Source: Sequoia sempervirens (lineage: Eukaryota > Streptophyta > Pinopsida > Cupressales > Cupressaceae). Taken from it: a stretch of DNA of 64,000 nt. The stretch is from the NCBI GenBank assembly GCA_007258455.2, contig VDFB02254968.1, positions 186,001 to 250,000 on the forward strand. The letters are read 5' to 3'. The notes below the pieces were generated by a model. It was not told where the DNA came from, made no database searches, and saw nothing but the letters and a program-made list of their open reading frames with translations. The position numbers and the translations under genes were made by a program. Shown here in pieces: positions 36,220 to 48,500 of this stretch (the stretch's first letter is position 1; each line of letters starts with the position of its first letter).

Positions 36220-37062
36220 CTACACAATATCTCTCTTGTTGCGAGAAAGAAGTATGTGACCTGCTTCAAAGCACAGGACTGCATTGTCTACTATATGTTT
36301 GGGATGTAAGGATTCAAATAGAATCTTCATCTTCACCCCATGCTTGGTTCTCAATATTAGGTGGGACCAATCAAGTGCCAAATATCCACCAAGCTTCGTG
36401 ATGAAATCTCTTGAGTGACACATTCTGAAGACCCAAGGAATGTCTATCACTACTATTTCTTGTGTGACCGTTTGGCTCAGACATGAGAAGAGGGTTAGAG
36501 ATAGATATTTTATCCAACTGACAGTCGAAACCTTCTTCCCATCTAATTTCATGATTCCCTTCTTGAGGGGCTTATATTTAACTTTCAAGGCATCAACCAC
36601 TTGTTTTAGCATGACCGTTGTGCTAGCCTCTGAATCAATCATCTTATTATGCAAAATCTTATCTCCCACAAGAAGTGTTAAAAAGAAAGGTGTGGGATTT
36701 GGATTTCTTACCTCTTTCTCTTTTTCATTTTCCACATCATTCACATAAGTTGCTTCTTTCAAATCTTGAGGGTTTGACATGGATCCTTTGTCTCTACTTT
36801 GACCACATGGCGAAGTCGCATCCATTTGCAGTATTTGTTCTTCTTTCTTTAATGCTTCCTGAAGCAATGTCTTTTGTTCAGGGATAGATATGACATCCCA
36901 TAGAGACACATTGGTAGGCACCTTCTTCAATTGTTCCGCCACATTGAGCATTCTGATTGGTTGGGTCTTGGGCTTGAATGGTGGTATTTCTCTTGTTTTC
37001 AGAAGAAAATGTTCTGTCGTGAATGGACTCAGCGACTTATTCATCTCCTTCCCTGGCAACAA
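36220..37062 (-). pseudogene. Aspartic protease region of the Tat-like gypsy element
   Basis: A 280-residue open frame. The active-site strand reads KMIDSEASTTVM, with Glu where the family has the invariant Gly of DSGAS (one G-to-A change), so the copy would be inactive. Downstream LGGYLALDWSHLILRTKHG and LHPKHIVDN match the conserved tail between protease and the next domain in this family. The N-terminal part is the gag-protease linker. Confidence 0.85.
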
Positions 37063-37559
37063 TGGAATGTGTGTGTGGAGCCTGCTTCTCTTGCAGCGAT
37101 GGATGACATGGCTAAGGATGTGGCAAAGCTTGTTGCATGTATTCTCCTGTGAGCCTTCTTTTGGATCTTGTGTTGTACTCTAACTATACTTGTGGAGTAC
37201 TAGTTGTCGAAGCTTCATTCGTGAACACCACATCTTCTTCCTCCATCCACGAAATAGCACTTAGCTGGGCACAATATCTAGTTCTTGCTCTAGGGAAACT
37301 CCTTGCATTTTCTCTCTGAAGCGTGGGCATTTTTCCATATCAGAGGACTCATATTCTTCTACATTCAAGGACGCGCACTTTCTTCTTTGCTCCACTATCT
37401 TCTATTGCATATTTCCCCTCAGACAATTTCAGGGCATATGACTATCACTGTATGGGAAGCACCATGTGTTATCGTCTTCCACCAAGTTGTTCTAGCCTAG
37501 GATTAACTCTTTACTATGGTTGTCCTTAATTGTCTATAGCAACATGGTCACCAGCACTA

Positions 37560-38556
37560 TTTGGTTTGCGGATGTTGCTTGTTGACCTCCTCCTCTGGAA
37601 GGCCCATGATACATATTCTATTGATAGGATGACCTGCTTCCACCATAGGTTTGAGTGGTATACTTCAGAAGTGCTACTTGTTGTCATTTGATAAGAACCA
37701 ACTTGTTAGCAAAAGTCTGCATGAGAATATTCATGTCATTGATGTCCATTGCTATAGAGGAAGATCCTAACATGCTTGTCTAAGTGGTGGGGTACACATA
37801 CATGGACTGTGGTGTAGTTGATGTTAGTTGTGTAGCAGAATTGTTTCACGTAGCTTCTTCTCGAGGACCATCAAAAATTTCTACAAATACCGATACTGGA
37901 GGTCATGGCAGAAGCTTCTCAGCATCAATCAAACTATTTTTCATGTGCACAGCCAATTCGTATGCATCAGGTAATATATCACCTCCCATGGAGATTATCA
38001 TCACTATGATGTCTGAATTGAAATCCTTCATGTAGAACATATACGCCATTGCTACTAGGGGTCGAGCAGTCACAAAGATTATTTTCCAGGTTTTATGAAA
38101 CCTGGTGTTGAAGTCACTCATAGCCTCTTGCAGGGCTCTTTTGATGGTAATTAATTGATGTAGCAATGAATAACAATCTCCCTTCTCTAAGAATCATTCA
38201 AACAAACTCTCTCCAAGTTGATCCTAGGAGAGGATAGAACCTAAGGCCAAAGATCGATACCAATCTTGAGCCTTCCCTTTGAAAGAGGCAGCTAACAACC
38301 TGAGGGCGATATTCTCATCTGCTATGTTATGTACCCTACATACCTCCACTATATCTTGAAGGTGTTTGAAGGGGTTTTTGAAATCTTCTCCAAAAAAAAT
38401 TGGGATAGCCATTAGGGCATCAGCGGGTATGGTAGGCCATACATTTGGGGGCATTGGCGGTTGTAGTAGACTACCGCTATTCCACGTTACAAAATTTCTA
38501 GGAGCAGGGGCAGCTACGTGAGCCATGGAGAAAAGATTCCTATGAATCGAGTACAC
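37560..38556 (-). pseudogene. gag of the Tat-like gypsy element
   Basis: Starts at 38556, about 300 bp inside the 5' LTR. The capsid-like part is recognisable by PIFFGEDFKNPFKHLQDI, then FKGKAQDWYRSL, then LITIKRALQEAMSDFNTRFH and FYMKDFNSDIIVMIISMGG. One stop lies where SWDQLGESLF is expected and another after ESLFE. No earlier ORF fits between LTR and gag, so this is not an Ogre-type layout. A Cys-containing nucleocapsid-like part follows near 37450 but is too broken to score. Confidence 0.85.
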
Positions 38557-38855
38557 AGGTAACCTGATTTCGAATATCGAGCCTTAGGGTGGAGTTAATA
38601 AGGCTTTAGATATTGGGCTCTTACTTCTCACTCTATTTCTCCTTATAGGTGATACATAACTTGTAAGTCTTCTTCCCCTAGGTATTGAAGCAAGTAACTA
38701 GGAGTGTTGGAAATGGCCTCTTCAAGATTCTCTTGTTTGGATTCTAGGCATGAAACTTCCAGTTTCTTTCCTTGGCCTGATTTAAGAAATATTTTTGACT
38801 TCTAATCAAATGTTCAGAGAACTTCATGTCCCACCAGGCATGCCAGAAAAAGAAC

Positions 38856-40303
38856 TGTTGATCATCAAAGCTTGCACCTCTCTGACAGTCTTATGGGAAA
38901 TTCAACGAGTGGGGGACTAATTTGTGCCTCACTGAATTCCTCTAGGATTTTTATAGAAAGTTGGCTCTTCTTTGAGTTTTGGAGAAAATGGTAGAAGGAA
39001 ATGTAAACATAAAACATTAAAATGGTGATACACCAAAGCTTTAGAACATTTCAAACCCAATCTTTCCTATGAATGATATATTTATGCATACAACGCCACA
39101 ACCCTTCATTGTTGGGAAGAGAACGAACAGTAACTTAGGCTGACTACAAGCACAATGCAATCTTTCAAATATCCCCGCAAGAAGTGTTCATTAAGGTCCG
39201 ATCAAATATAAAGATTTCCAAGGTTAACAAAAAAATGTTTAGAAATTTCATAAACTCTCTCTTATTACAACACAATATAACAAAACAACCCAAGTGAGAA
39301 AAATAGAGAAGTCCACAGACATAAATCCAATTTTCATGAGTTATTATCCTACCATATAAGCATATAGCATGGAAATCAACAACTTAAACTATTTGAATTC
39401 AGCTTCACACAGTGTTTTATTCATAATGAAAGCATAAAGAAGGAAAGCTTTATAAAGGCCATACATGCATAGTCTCAAATATTTCTTCCAAACAGTTCAT
39501 GTTTAAATATCAAATGAACTTTAAAATAGAGGTCAGATGCCAATTTGATAATAGTTCGAGCATAAACAATATAGCATGCCATACAAAAGCAATTGTACAA
39601 TTCTACTTTTGAAAATAGTTCTATAACTTAAGAAAACTAAAGAAACTTTTTCCTGAGCAAAGGAAACTAAAACTTGGAACCAACCCCTTCGTTCTATCGC
39701 CGCCTCTCATTTATAGCTGCAAAAGAGAAAATTGTCGCCACAACACAGAAGTAATTGTTTCCATATGTTGGCATTTGATAGCATATGATATGATCATAGA
39801 TCTTTAGTTAGGTCATAGAAATCTTTGCAACTCATCAATTCTCAACTGTCGCATTAATTCCTTTAATATATTTAACAAAGATAGTAATCTGAAAGTAATC
39901 AGATCCTAGAAAACAACCTAGCAAAACTCTAGTTAACCAGTCACATAACCCAACGATGCCAACTCAAAGCCCCCATCCTGAAAACCAAAATGGAGCCAAC
40001 AAGCTCCAACAAACTCCAAAAGAGATCACTTCATAGAAACACAAACTGCCCACAGCGAAGAGATGACGTGTCAAACAGGTGAAAATCTTCATATTCGTGA
40101 AAATCGCTCCTTTGCAAAATCTCCGCTGAGCTGACACATGTCCTGACCCTCTCCCAAAAGAAAGGAAATAAATGAAAGTTGCACAGCCACCACTTGGTGC
40201 ATTTTGCACCTTTTTGAACAACTTTACTTGAGCGTGGACACATTTGAAGCCAAAAACATAAAAAGCCTAAAATAAAAAATGATTAAGGAAAAATTGCTTC
40301 ACA
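38856..40303 (-). repeat. 5' LTR of the Tat-like gypsy element
   Basis: Begins TGTTGATCATCAAAG and ends TTCACA before TAACC. On the minus strand the LTR is followed by GTTCTTTTTCTGGCATGCCTGG; the TGGCATGCCTGG part is the likely primer-binding region, of a type common in Tat/Athila elements. Confidence 0.93.
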
Positions 40304-41747
40304 TAACCTAGAGAAGCCTTTTTCCTATATCTGGTTTATGTTGTTCCCTTGCTTTTGGCCTTTCGTTGCGTTAGGCTCTATTAGTTTTTTAGAATACTTC
40401 TCTGGAAGGGGAAATTCCCCTATCCTATTTTGAAATAGTGTGTGCCTTGCAATGGTATGCTTGGGCTACTTGGAGGTTTTGTGTTTTGTTGTGTTATAGC
40501 TTGTGGTTTTTCCTTTCTGGCACCAATGGTTTGGGGTATTGAGTTTCTTTGCACAGTTTGGAGGAAGATGGTTTCTTCTCCTACTGGTGTTGTGAATGAA
40601 TACCTTTCGATTATTTTGAACTTTTCTGGATCGCTTGCTCTTGTGCTGGCTGGCTTGTTGGAGTTTTCTAAAGGATTTTTCCTTCCTTGGAAGTGTTTCG
40701 TTAAGTGGTACTTTTATGGCTCGTTGGCTCATGTTTTGGCTGGTTTGGTGAGGTCTTCTAAAGGCATGGATGCTTCCTTGATTCAAAAACTTTCGTTGTG
40801 GATGGGGATGATTTCTAAGTTTATTTGGATAGCCAAGGTGCCCTTGTTGCTCATGGTTGCTATGAGTATTCTTTCCTCTGGAGTGTGTTATATCTTCTTG
40901 GCTCTTTAGATACGGTCCCTTATGAAGGTGGTGATCTCTCCTTTTCCTATTGAGGTGGAGAAGGGTTCTAAGGGTGTGGCAAATTGTTCATGCTTCTTCA
41001 GTTGGTTCCCTCCCCTACAACTCCTTTAGAGGTGGAGACCACTCAAGCTATCGAGGTGGAGTTTTGGTTGGTACGTGAATATTCGTTGTTGTGGTAAGAT
41101 TTCTCATCCAGTGACTTCTATAATGGTGAAGTGGCAAGCTGGTTGGAGGGGCTTTTCTACTTCTTTAGAATTGGATCTTTGTGTGAAAAAATTCTTGTTG
41201 TTGGGATAGAGTTTTCTAAGTTGGTTCCTTTGTTGTTGTTTCTATTTCTCCGTAGTTGGTCTCTTTTTTTGCTCCGTTGTTAGTGGTGTTGGGGTTTATG
41301 GATAAGGTGGGTGTGTTTGGGGAAAGGGATCTCCTTCTCCCTTTGGTCTATTTTTTTGGTGCTGAAAACTCTTATGTTGTTGCATGTTGGTTGTAGACCT
41401 TGGTTCAAATTTTTTAGTAGTTGGTTGGTGCTAGTTTTTCCCTTGTTGTAGGTTGGTGCTCTCTAGGTTGGTTCCTTGGGTTTAAATTGGATTTTTCCTT
41501 CCCAACTATGTTTTAGGTTGGTCCTTTGTTGCTGTAGTTCCTTTTTTCTATAGATACTCTGTATCCAGTTCCTTGCTCTAGTCAAAAGCTTTGGTGTTAA
41601 TGGTCCTTTCTTGCCTCGCTCCTCGTGAGTCTTGCTTTTAAAGGTCTCTCTATTTTGGGAGCCTCCTCTCTTCTACCTCGATGGCTGCTTTGTAATGGGT
41701 ACTGGCCCTTCCAATTTTATTATAATCAAAACGAAGATAATTATTAA

Positions 41748-43599
41748 ACAATACAAACTAAGACAATACAATAAAATGATATCTTTAAGGTATTTGATAT
41801 TATCAAAGCTTTTACAAGCATGAAAACAAGAAAATTCAAAGATATGAAAACTTACACTTTCCACACTTTAATAGAAAAAATAAGAAAGTAATTTTTTTGG
41901 ATTAAACTTCGCAATTTTTGTCTTACATCAACATTTTATCCTATTGCTCTCATCTTCATCCTAATGACAGATCACGGGGTGTGATCCAAAACTGATGCAA
42001 ACAAAAATTATGCAATTTAATCTAGAAAAAAAAATACTTTCATTATTATGGACTATGGAAATTTCATGTCTTTGATAGAAAAAATATACTACATAAAATT
42101 TCATGTGAATCAATGGAATTAAAGGATCAAATTTCCAAATATCTAACAAATAGTGATCACAAGCTTATTATTTTAATTTCTTATAGATCTTGAGAAGCAT
42201 AATAATTTAAATACATCATAAAGGTAATTTCTTACCTATAAATTACGGAGTGGTATTAAAATGGAAACAATATTTGATTGTCAAGTATTTATGTTTTTTC
42301 AAATTAAAAATTATGCTCCTAATATTATTTGTAAGGGTGAAAAGTACATACCTTGTGTTTTTACCTTTGACATCACACCATTTTGTATGGGTGTCTTAAG
42401 TAAATTATTCTAGCACATTATTTTAACTAATTTTTTTTAACACTCCCATTGACTCTAATTTATAGTTAAATCTTAAAATAAAGCTTATCTCATAGTGAGA
42501 TAATTTATAACTCTTAGATTATCAAATCTTATATCAAGTTCAAATTTGTGGGTGTACATATTTCCCAAGTTAATTCCTCAATGTAGATTTTGAATTATAA
42601 ATCTAATTTTCACCTTAGGTCAGCGAAACTCGGTTTTAAATAATAATTATACATTGAATCTCACACCAAAATTTTAAATTATGTTCCTAGTACAATTATA
42701 AAGGATATCATCTTGGGTCATTATTGACACATATATAGATAAGGAACATTCCATATATATCCTTATGACAACCCCACCACATTTGTTTGTCACAACTAAA
42801 TCTCTTGCATTAATCACATAAGCTACATCAAAAATTCTCAAAATCTTAGTTCTCACATTGGTCACTTTAACAACCATTACATCATATTTCAAGTGTCAAT
42901 TTTATAACATCAACATATTTTCACAATTACCATTTATATTATTATCTTTTATCTTCCAAATTTATCAAAATCACACAGTAAAATCCAAGGGCTTGTCTAA
43001 GGATAATATCCTTGCATACCAAGCTCTAAATGATGTTTATCAACACCACTATGTTTCTAAATTATCTATATAGGTACAATTGAGTTTGTATTTGGAAGTA
43101 TTGAAGGTCTAAGATCATAGGGTCAATTCTACATTGAAGGTAAAATATATGCATGAGTGACCAATTTCACAATGGAGAATTGACCCAAGTTATGCACAAT
43201 ATTATGTCTAACATAGCATATTTTTCTTAGTAAATTTATCCCAAATCTAATTTCATATTCTATGTAGCATTTTTTTATCCCAATAAAATTCATCTTTTTC
43301 TCTCTAATTTGAAGGTATACATTTTAATTTTATTATTTAATTTATTCATATTTTTATCAAATTCATATCTAAATTTAAATTTAATTAAAGGAATCTTAGA
43401 AAATTATGTAAAGATTTCCAAATAATAGCAATTGCAACCCCAACCCAAAGAGTAAAAATAAAAGGATATTTTTCATAAACCCTCCACCTCCAAGAACCAA
43501 AACTAGCTAATAAACCAATAGAACATAACAAAGTGAGATAAAAAGTCAATATTCCAAACCAAATCATTATGAAGGAGCTTTATAAACTATGAATATTGG
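41748..43599. other. AT-rich intergenic sequence
   Basis: No gene, RNA or bordered repeat that I can support. Small ORFs are random AT-rich frames. Confidence 0.5.
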
Positions 43600-44700
43600 A
43601 AAAAAGACATAGATACCCAATCTATGAACTTTAAAGTTTTATTAATATTAAGAGGACTGTTTGGTCAAATTGTCCACAACAACATTCAATTCTCTAGGAA
43701 TATGGACAAAGGGAATAGACTCAAAATTTTGTGAAAGGAAAATAATTTGATCCACATAAAAATCTAACATCCAAGAAGATTGATGAAATTTACAATTGTT
43801 TAAAATGATTGCCAATATCATAGAATCCATCTCATAAATTATCTTCTTCCAACTCAACTCACAAGATTTCTCAATATCCAAAAGAAGTTCCCAAGCCATC
43901 TAATTATTGGTGCCAATGCCTATAATATTAGTAAAAATGAAACTAACCAAAGCAATGCTATCCTATCCAACTTCACTTATCCCTATAGTACTCAAGTTAT
44001 CATGAAAGAACCATCAATGTTAATTTTAAAAAAACAAAAGAGGAGCAGACCATTTTACTTTCTCTAGACACTTTATTAGAATATTTAAGCCTAGAGCTAG
44101 AAGGAATAGATCCAATCAAATGACCCAAATCAAGTTGCCTCAAAATATGAATATCATAGGGACCAAAGGCTTCATCCATATAACACTTAGCCACCAAGGT
44201 TTCTTTAAATGAGTCCAAAATATTCTGCTAAATATGTCAAATAAGATTCTAATGACCTTGGAAAATTTGATGATTTTTCCCAATGAAACTTTCCAAAGAA
44301 GAAAGATAAAACCAATATCCTAGGCCACCAAAAGAGTAGAAGCAAAAGTGAGAGGATGTCCCAAGCTATCCAAAACGTAGTATGAACAAAAGATTGGCTT
44401 TTGATGTGCTAGTATTGTCTCCAAAGACCCTCAAAGAAGGAACATTGGTAGAAAAGATGAGAGGCAGAATCCTCATTGACACCACAAGAAAAACATTTGG
44501 AAGGACCATGGAAACCTCTCTTTATCATGTTGTCCTAGGCAAGCCATTTATTTTGGCAAAGTAACCAAATGAAGAAATTACATTTAGCCCAACAAAATCT
44601 ATTGTAAACATTTTTCCACCAAGAAAAAAAATTATACTTATTTTTGATAGTTTACCAAATAAACTCCTATGAATCATATCCCCAAGCAAGACTATCAAGC
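43600..44700 (-). pseudogene. 3' part of a LINE (L1-type) ORF2: zf-RVT and RNase H
   Basis: Minus-strand reading gives the zinc-binding reverse-transcriptase tail NFFIWLLCQNKWLA...KCFSCGVNEDSASHLFYQC, with the C-C-H-C pattern of the zf-RVT domain. A LINE-type RNase H follows: KINIDGSF (Asp), IGIGTNN and MAWELLLDI (Glu), IYEMDSM (Asp), and HIPRELNVVVDNL (last Asp). The frame ends at TAA 43650-43648, followed by an untranslated tail with TTAATATTAATAAAACTTTA, typical of LINE 3' ends. Several stops and at least one frame change make it a fossil. The RT core would lie beyond about 44900 but is missing, as expected of 5'-truncated copies. Confidence 0.85.
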
Positions 44701-44961
44701 CCTTCGCTTAATTAGAATAGAAGATAAGATTTCTCAAGTTTCTAGAACTCCTCCCAAAAGCCAAAAACAAGCATCCTTCCAAGAAAAAATGCAAGATTTC
44801 CCACCAACCAAGAAGTTTTACAAAGTCAATTATTTAATTATTAACTTTATATATTTGTATAAAATATTTATATTTTACTCAAAATTAAATTAAAAAAAAA
44901 AAATGAACTTGCAATTTAAAAAAACTCATACTATAATAAATTTAATGTTATATATATATAT

Positions 44962-45385
44962 AAAGATTTGGGTAGTTACAAAGAAAGTTCAATCTATAGT
45001 GACTTGCAATTTAATAAATTTTATGTCATTTGTATATATATTATATTAATAAAGATTTAGGTAGTTACAAAGAAAGGTCAATCTATAATGACTTGCAGTT
45101 TTAAAAAACTCGTATTACAATAAATTATATATATATAACATTAATAAAGATTTGGGTAGTTACAAAGAAAGTTCAATCTATAGTGACTTGCAATTTAATA
45201 AATTTTATGTCATTTGTATATATATTACATGAATAAAGATTAGGGTAGTTACAAAGAAAGGTCAATCTATAATGACTTGCAGTTTTAAAACTGCGTATAT
45301 TTTATGTCATTTGTATATATATATTACATTAATAAAGATTTGGGTAGTTACAAAGAAAGTTCAATCTATAATGACTTATGAGCCA
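44962..45385. repeat. Five-copy tandem repeat with dimeric higher order, downstream of GLR
   Basis: The unit AAAGATTTGGGTAGTTACAAAG recurs at 44962, 45051, 45146, 45235 and 45334 (spacings 89, 95, 89, 99). Copies 1 and 3 read GTTCAATCTATAGTGACTTG; copies 2 and 4 read GGTCAATCTATAATGACTTG with a TTTTAAA variant after it. The repeat is therefore built of dimers of about 184-188 bp. The fifth copy joins sequence shared with the 3' flank of the second GLR gene, where only one copy exists (about 62825). Confidence 0.9.
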
Positions 45386-45562
45386 ACGTTGAAGACCTTC
45401 CATAAAATTTAAAAACAACAGAAATGGGTAGAATCCAATTTTAATAACATTTTTTTTGTCACCAAGCTTTTGGATTTACAATGTAATATTAGCAGATTCG
45501 GTCAAATATATAAATACAAACAACCGGTTTTGGAAGTCTGAGATTAGAAACAAATTGTGAAA

Positions 45563-48500
45563 TCAGCGTTGGGTTTCTATGGATGCCGGCACCTTCATTG
45601 TTTGTAACGAGATCATAGCCATTATGTACGTGGAAAATTCATGTGTCTGGGATGCCCTCCAATCTTGGCGCATCCGATGTATCTTTCGACAGATATGGAT
45701 CAACACCGTGATAGCATAGATGCATCCGGTGAGAGCGAAAAGAATCCACAGATTGGTTAGAGTTATGCGAGAGCCGTTGGAGTCAAGAACCGTCTCTAAA
45801 TCTGGGCAAGATGTTCTTTCCCCAAACCATTTCCTACGGATGCTTTCCACAGTGTAGTGCTGCTCCGATATGTTTAGCACTGCTTTAGATATGTCAGATA
45901 AAAATGGCGACCCCTTGCGGAAAAGCTGTGATACCAATGCAAAATTTCAAATCGAGCATCTAGGTGTGTATATATATATATATATATTCGAAAAGTTAAC
46001 TGTAAAATGAAATGATAGATGGAAGAAGTGCTTACAAATCCGAAGCCTCCTGTGCTGAAGTATCCTCGATCTACAACGGCTAATTTTTCACATGGGTAGA
46101 GAGATTTGACTACTTGAATATATGGGCTCTCATCCACTATGGCACCCACTTTCCCGCTTAGTAGCTTCAGCACGTAATCATGTGGACTTTCTAAAGGAAC
46201 CAATCTGTCTTCAGATATTTTCAGATCATGTGTGAGATAAGTTTTAACAAATGAAGTTTTTAAGTAACCCACTTGAACACTGCTTGTAGTGAGACTTTTC
46301 ATGTTTGTAATTGTAGGGACCAATCTTTCCACCGTCAGAATAGAGGTCAGATGTGCAGTGTAGCTATTGTTTAGTATTAGAGCGCTGAAAAGACACGTGG
46401 CTACGATTCCCTTGCCCAGAGTGCTCTTCACATCCTCTTCTGGAAGTCATTACACACATCCACAAGAAAATATCATCTTCACTCTAGAACGTTAGACAGA
46501 ATAATCTTTTAGGAGAATATAAAACAATGCAACAAGCAGCTGCAAATCCTAGTGATGTTTTTTATTAACTGAGCCAAAGTCAAACTCAGTAGCTCACACT
46601 TTTATTCTTTCTGTTACAATTGTTCCAAACTTTTTTTCATTAGGTGTCTATAAATAATATGGAATAATATGGGTTCAGGTAAATTCATCATTATGATATA
46701 TTCATTATGCACATAATTTATCATCAACAATTCATTGTCATGGTATATTCACTGTGTATATCTTTTTTATGCATTCAAAATCTCTATACTTTTTTTCTTT
46801 TTTGGGTGCTCTTGACCACTTAAATGTTGAAAAATATATACATGGTGAATATACCACAGCGATGAATTGCTGAAAGTGAATTGTATACTCGATGAATATG
46901 TCATGGCGATAAATTACTGATGGTGAATTGTTAACAGTGAATTGGTGGTAATAAATTACTGACAATGAGTTTTCCAAAAACCAAATAATATATATAAATA
47001 TTAGTTGGAGCAAAAAAGGTCGTGGTAGTTTTGATGTTATTCTGAAATTAAGGGTAAAAGTTACAATTCTTTTATCAATTAAAAGGCTATAAGAACTCCA
47101 GCTTCCCAGTATATTGTAAAACTAATTAGGTCAACAAAATCAGGAGTAAGAGAAATACATACTTTGAGCAAATACGAAGGCAGAGAGCGAGGATCTACAC
47201 ATGACACAAGATAATATAAGTATTCTGTCCTTAAGCAAGGAAGCAGGGCAGACTAGTTGGGGTAACCCAATTCATAAACTGAATCAATTGCAAATAAATT
47301 ACAACATAACAATATCTTTCTTACGTCAATGAAGTAACTGCTTGCTTGGTAACTCTCCCCTGGAATTCTTCGTTGTGCTCATGTTCCACGAGCCACACAA
47401 GAAACGCTGTGAAGACGAAGAATGCCCCCGCTATAGCCCACAACGTTGCAGTGAAAGGATGGAGAAAAGACCACGTAAGCACTCGCTCTCTTTTCATCGG
47501 CACCATCATCACCAGACCCGTTTGGGTGTATGGTTGGGTGAATTCAACGTACAAAGAACGGTTCCATAATATTGTTGCGTCCCCCACCACCGCGTCGTAT
47601 CTCTAGACAATCAAACCATCAGCCTAAATCTTAGTTTTTTTTGCCCAATATGCTCATTCTAGTAAAAAAGAAAAACCCTAAATCATCAAACACCTGGAGA
47701 AGGGTCGGGGGGATTACATTTCCGTATACTAACTCCGTTACAAATGCATCATAGTCAGAGAGATTTGAGTTGCCTTTGTCGAAATCCTCGTAAACGAAAG
47801 GCAGATTGTAGGGGAGCGTGTTAACAGCAGCCTCAAATGTGTCATTCGTGTAGCCTGAAAACCGACCGATGAACTCAATGAAATTAGAAACGTTGCTCTC
47901 TTTGATTTTTCCAATTACAAGTGTTCTGTGGCCGTTGGGAATCTGAATGGTATCCCCAGGCCAGATAATACCCCCCAGTTTATTTTCTTCTTTACGTGCA
48001 GATTGAAGCCGCCCAGTATCTTTTCTCCAAAACCCGACTGTTTTGCAACTTTTTCCAACCACGTTAATGATCTCATACTCACCAACTCCCATATTATCGC
48101 TAACAGGGCTAGACATTGCTTGAACAATCTCCTGACGCAGCAAGTCGCCTCCTGTCAAAACCATCATGGAAGCAGGGAAATTGTTATCATTCTTGGGAAT
48201 TTGTCCACCATATCCAATCTCTATATCCCGTGAACGCAAGCCAATAACTGCACTTGCAATGAGCTTAAGAGAACTGTATGCTTCTACTCCAATTCGGTTG
48301 ATGGCATCGTCTGAGGAGACAAGATGCAGCCTCTGCAGTAATTCTGTGAATTCGGGTGTTGCAACACTTTTGACTACCACAATTCCTTGCAATGTTTGGA
48401 TAGAAGAAGAAGGGAGAGAATCGAAAGACGAAGCAACAGAGTCCGTGACAACCCAAACATAGCTTTCAGCCATCATGTCCAAATCTTGTGCTATGGAGAA

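Larger units (their letters stand above)
24467..40303 (-). mobile_element. 15.8-kb Tat-like Ty3/gypsy retrotransposon with two extra ORFs
   Basis: LTRs at 24467-25915 and 38856-40303 (about 1.45 kb each) share termini (left TGTTGATCATCAAAG, TA in the left copy; right ending ACA). The exact duplication TAACC flanks it at 24462-24466 and 40304-40308. In element order, minus strand, it has gag, protease, an added RNase H, RT, the native RNase H, integrase, an antisense ORF, and a long sense ORF before the 3' LTR. RT and integrase motifs and the degenerate native RNase H fit the Tat group of plant gypsy elements. Domains are recognisable but interrupted by many stops, so this copy is dead. It sits inside the 15-bp-TSD retroposon and carries a DNA transposon at 26772-27754. 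Confidence 0.95.
23640..41732 (+). mobile_element. Non-LTR retroposon with 15-bp TSD, split by a gypsy insertion
   Basis: The 15-bp string GAAGATAATTATTAA occurs exactly at 23625-23639 and 41733-41747, bracketing two blocks (23640-24466 and 40309-41732) that join across the gypsy element into about 2.25 kb. The right end (GGCCCTTCCAATTTTATTATAATCAAAA) looks like a plant LINE 3' end with an A-rich tail. Long duplications plus an A-rich end are the mark of target-primed reverse transcription. The body is T/G-rich with no RT, endonuclease or zinc-knuckle motif, so it is either a SINE-like or strongly reduced LINE derivative, or a retrocopied transcript. ORFs at 23808-24501 and 40442-40909 look like low-complexity hydrophobic artefacts. 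Confidence 0.8.

Noticed and set aside
36150..37529. Many plus-strand ORFs over the gypsy protease and gag region
   Set aside because: Shadows of the minus-strand gag-protease frame.
43385..43567. Hydrophobic 60-codon minus-strand ORF beyond the LINE stop
   Set aside because: Lies past the LINE 3' tail in AT-rich DNA, with no supporting motif.
44962..45385. Regularly spaced repeats considered as a CRISPR array
   Set aside because: Spacers are themselves repeated, the host is a plant, and the array derives from GLR flanking sequence.
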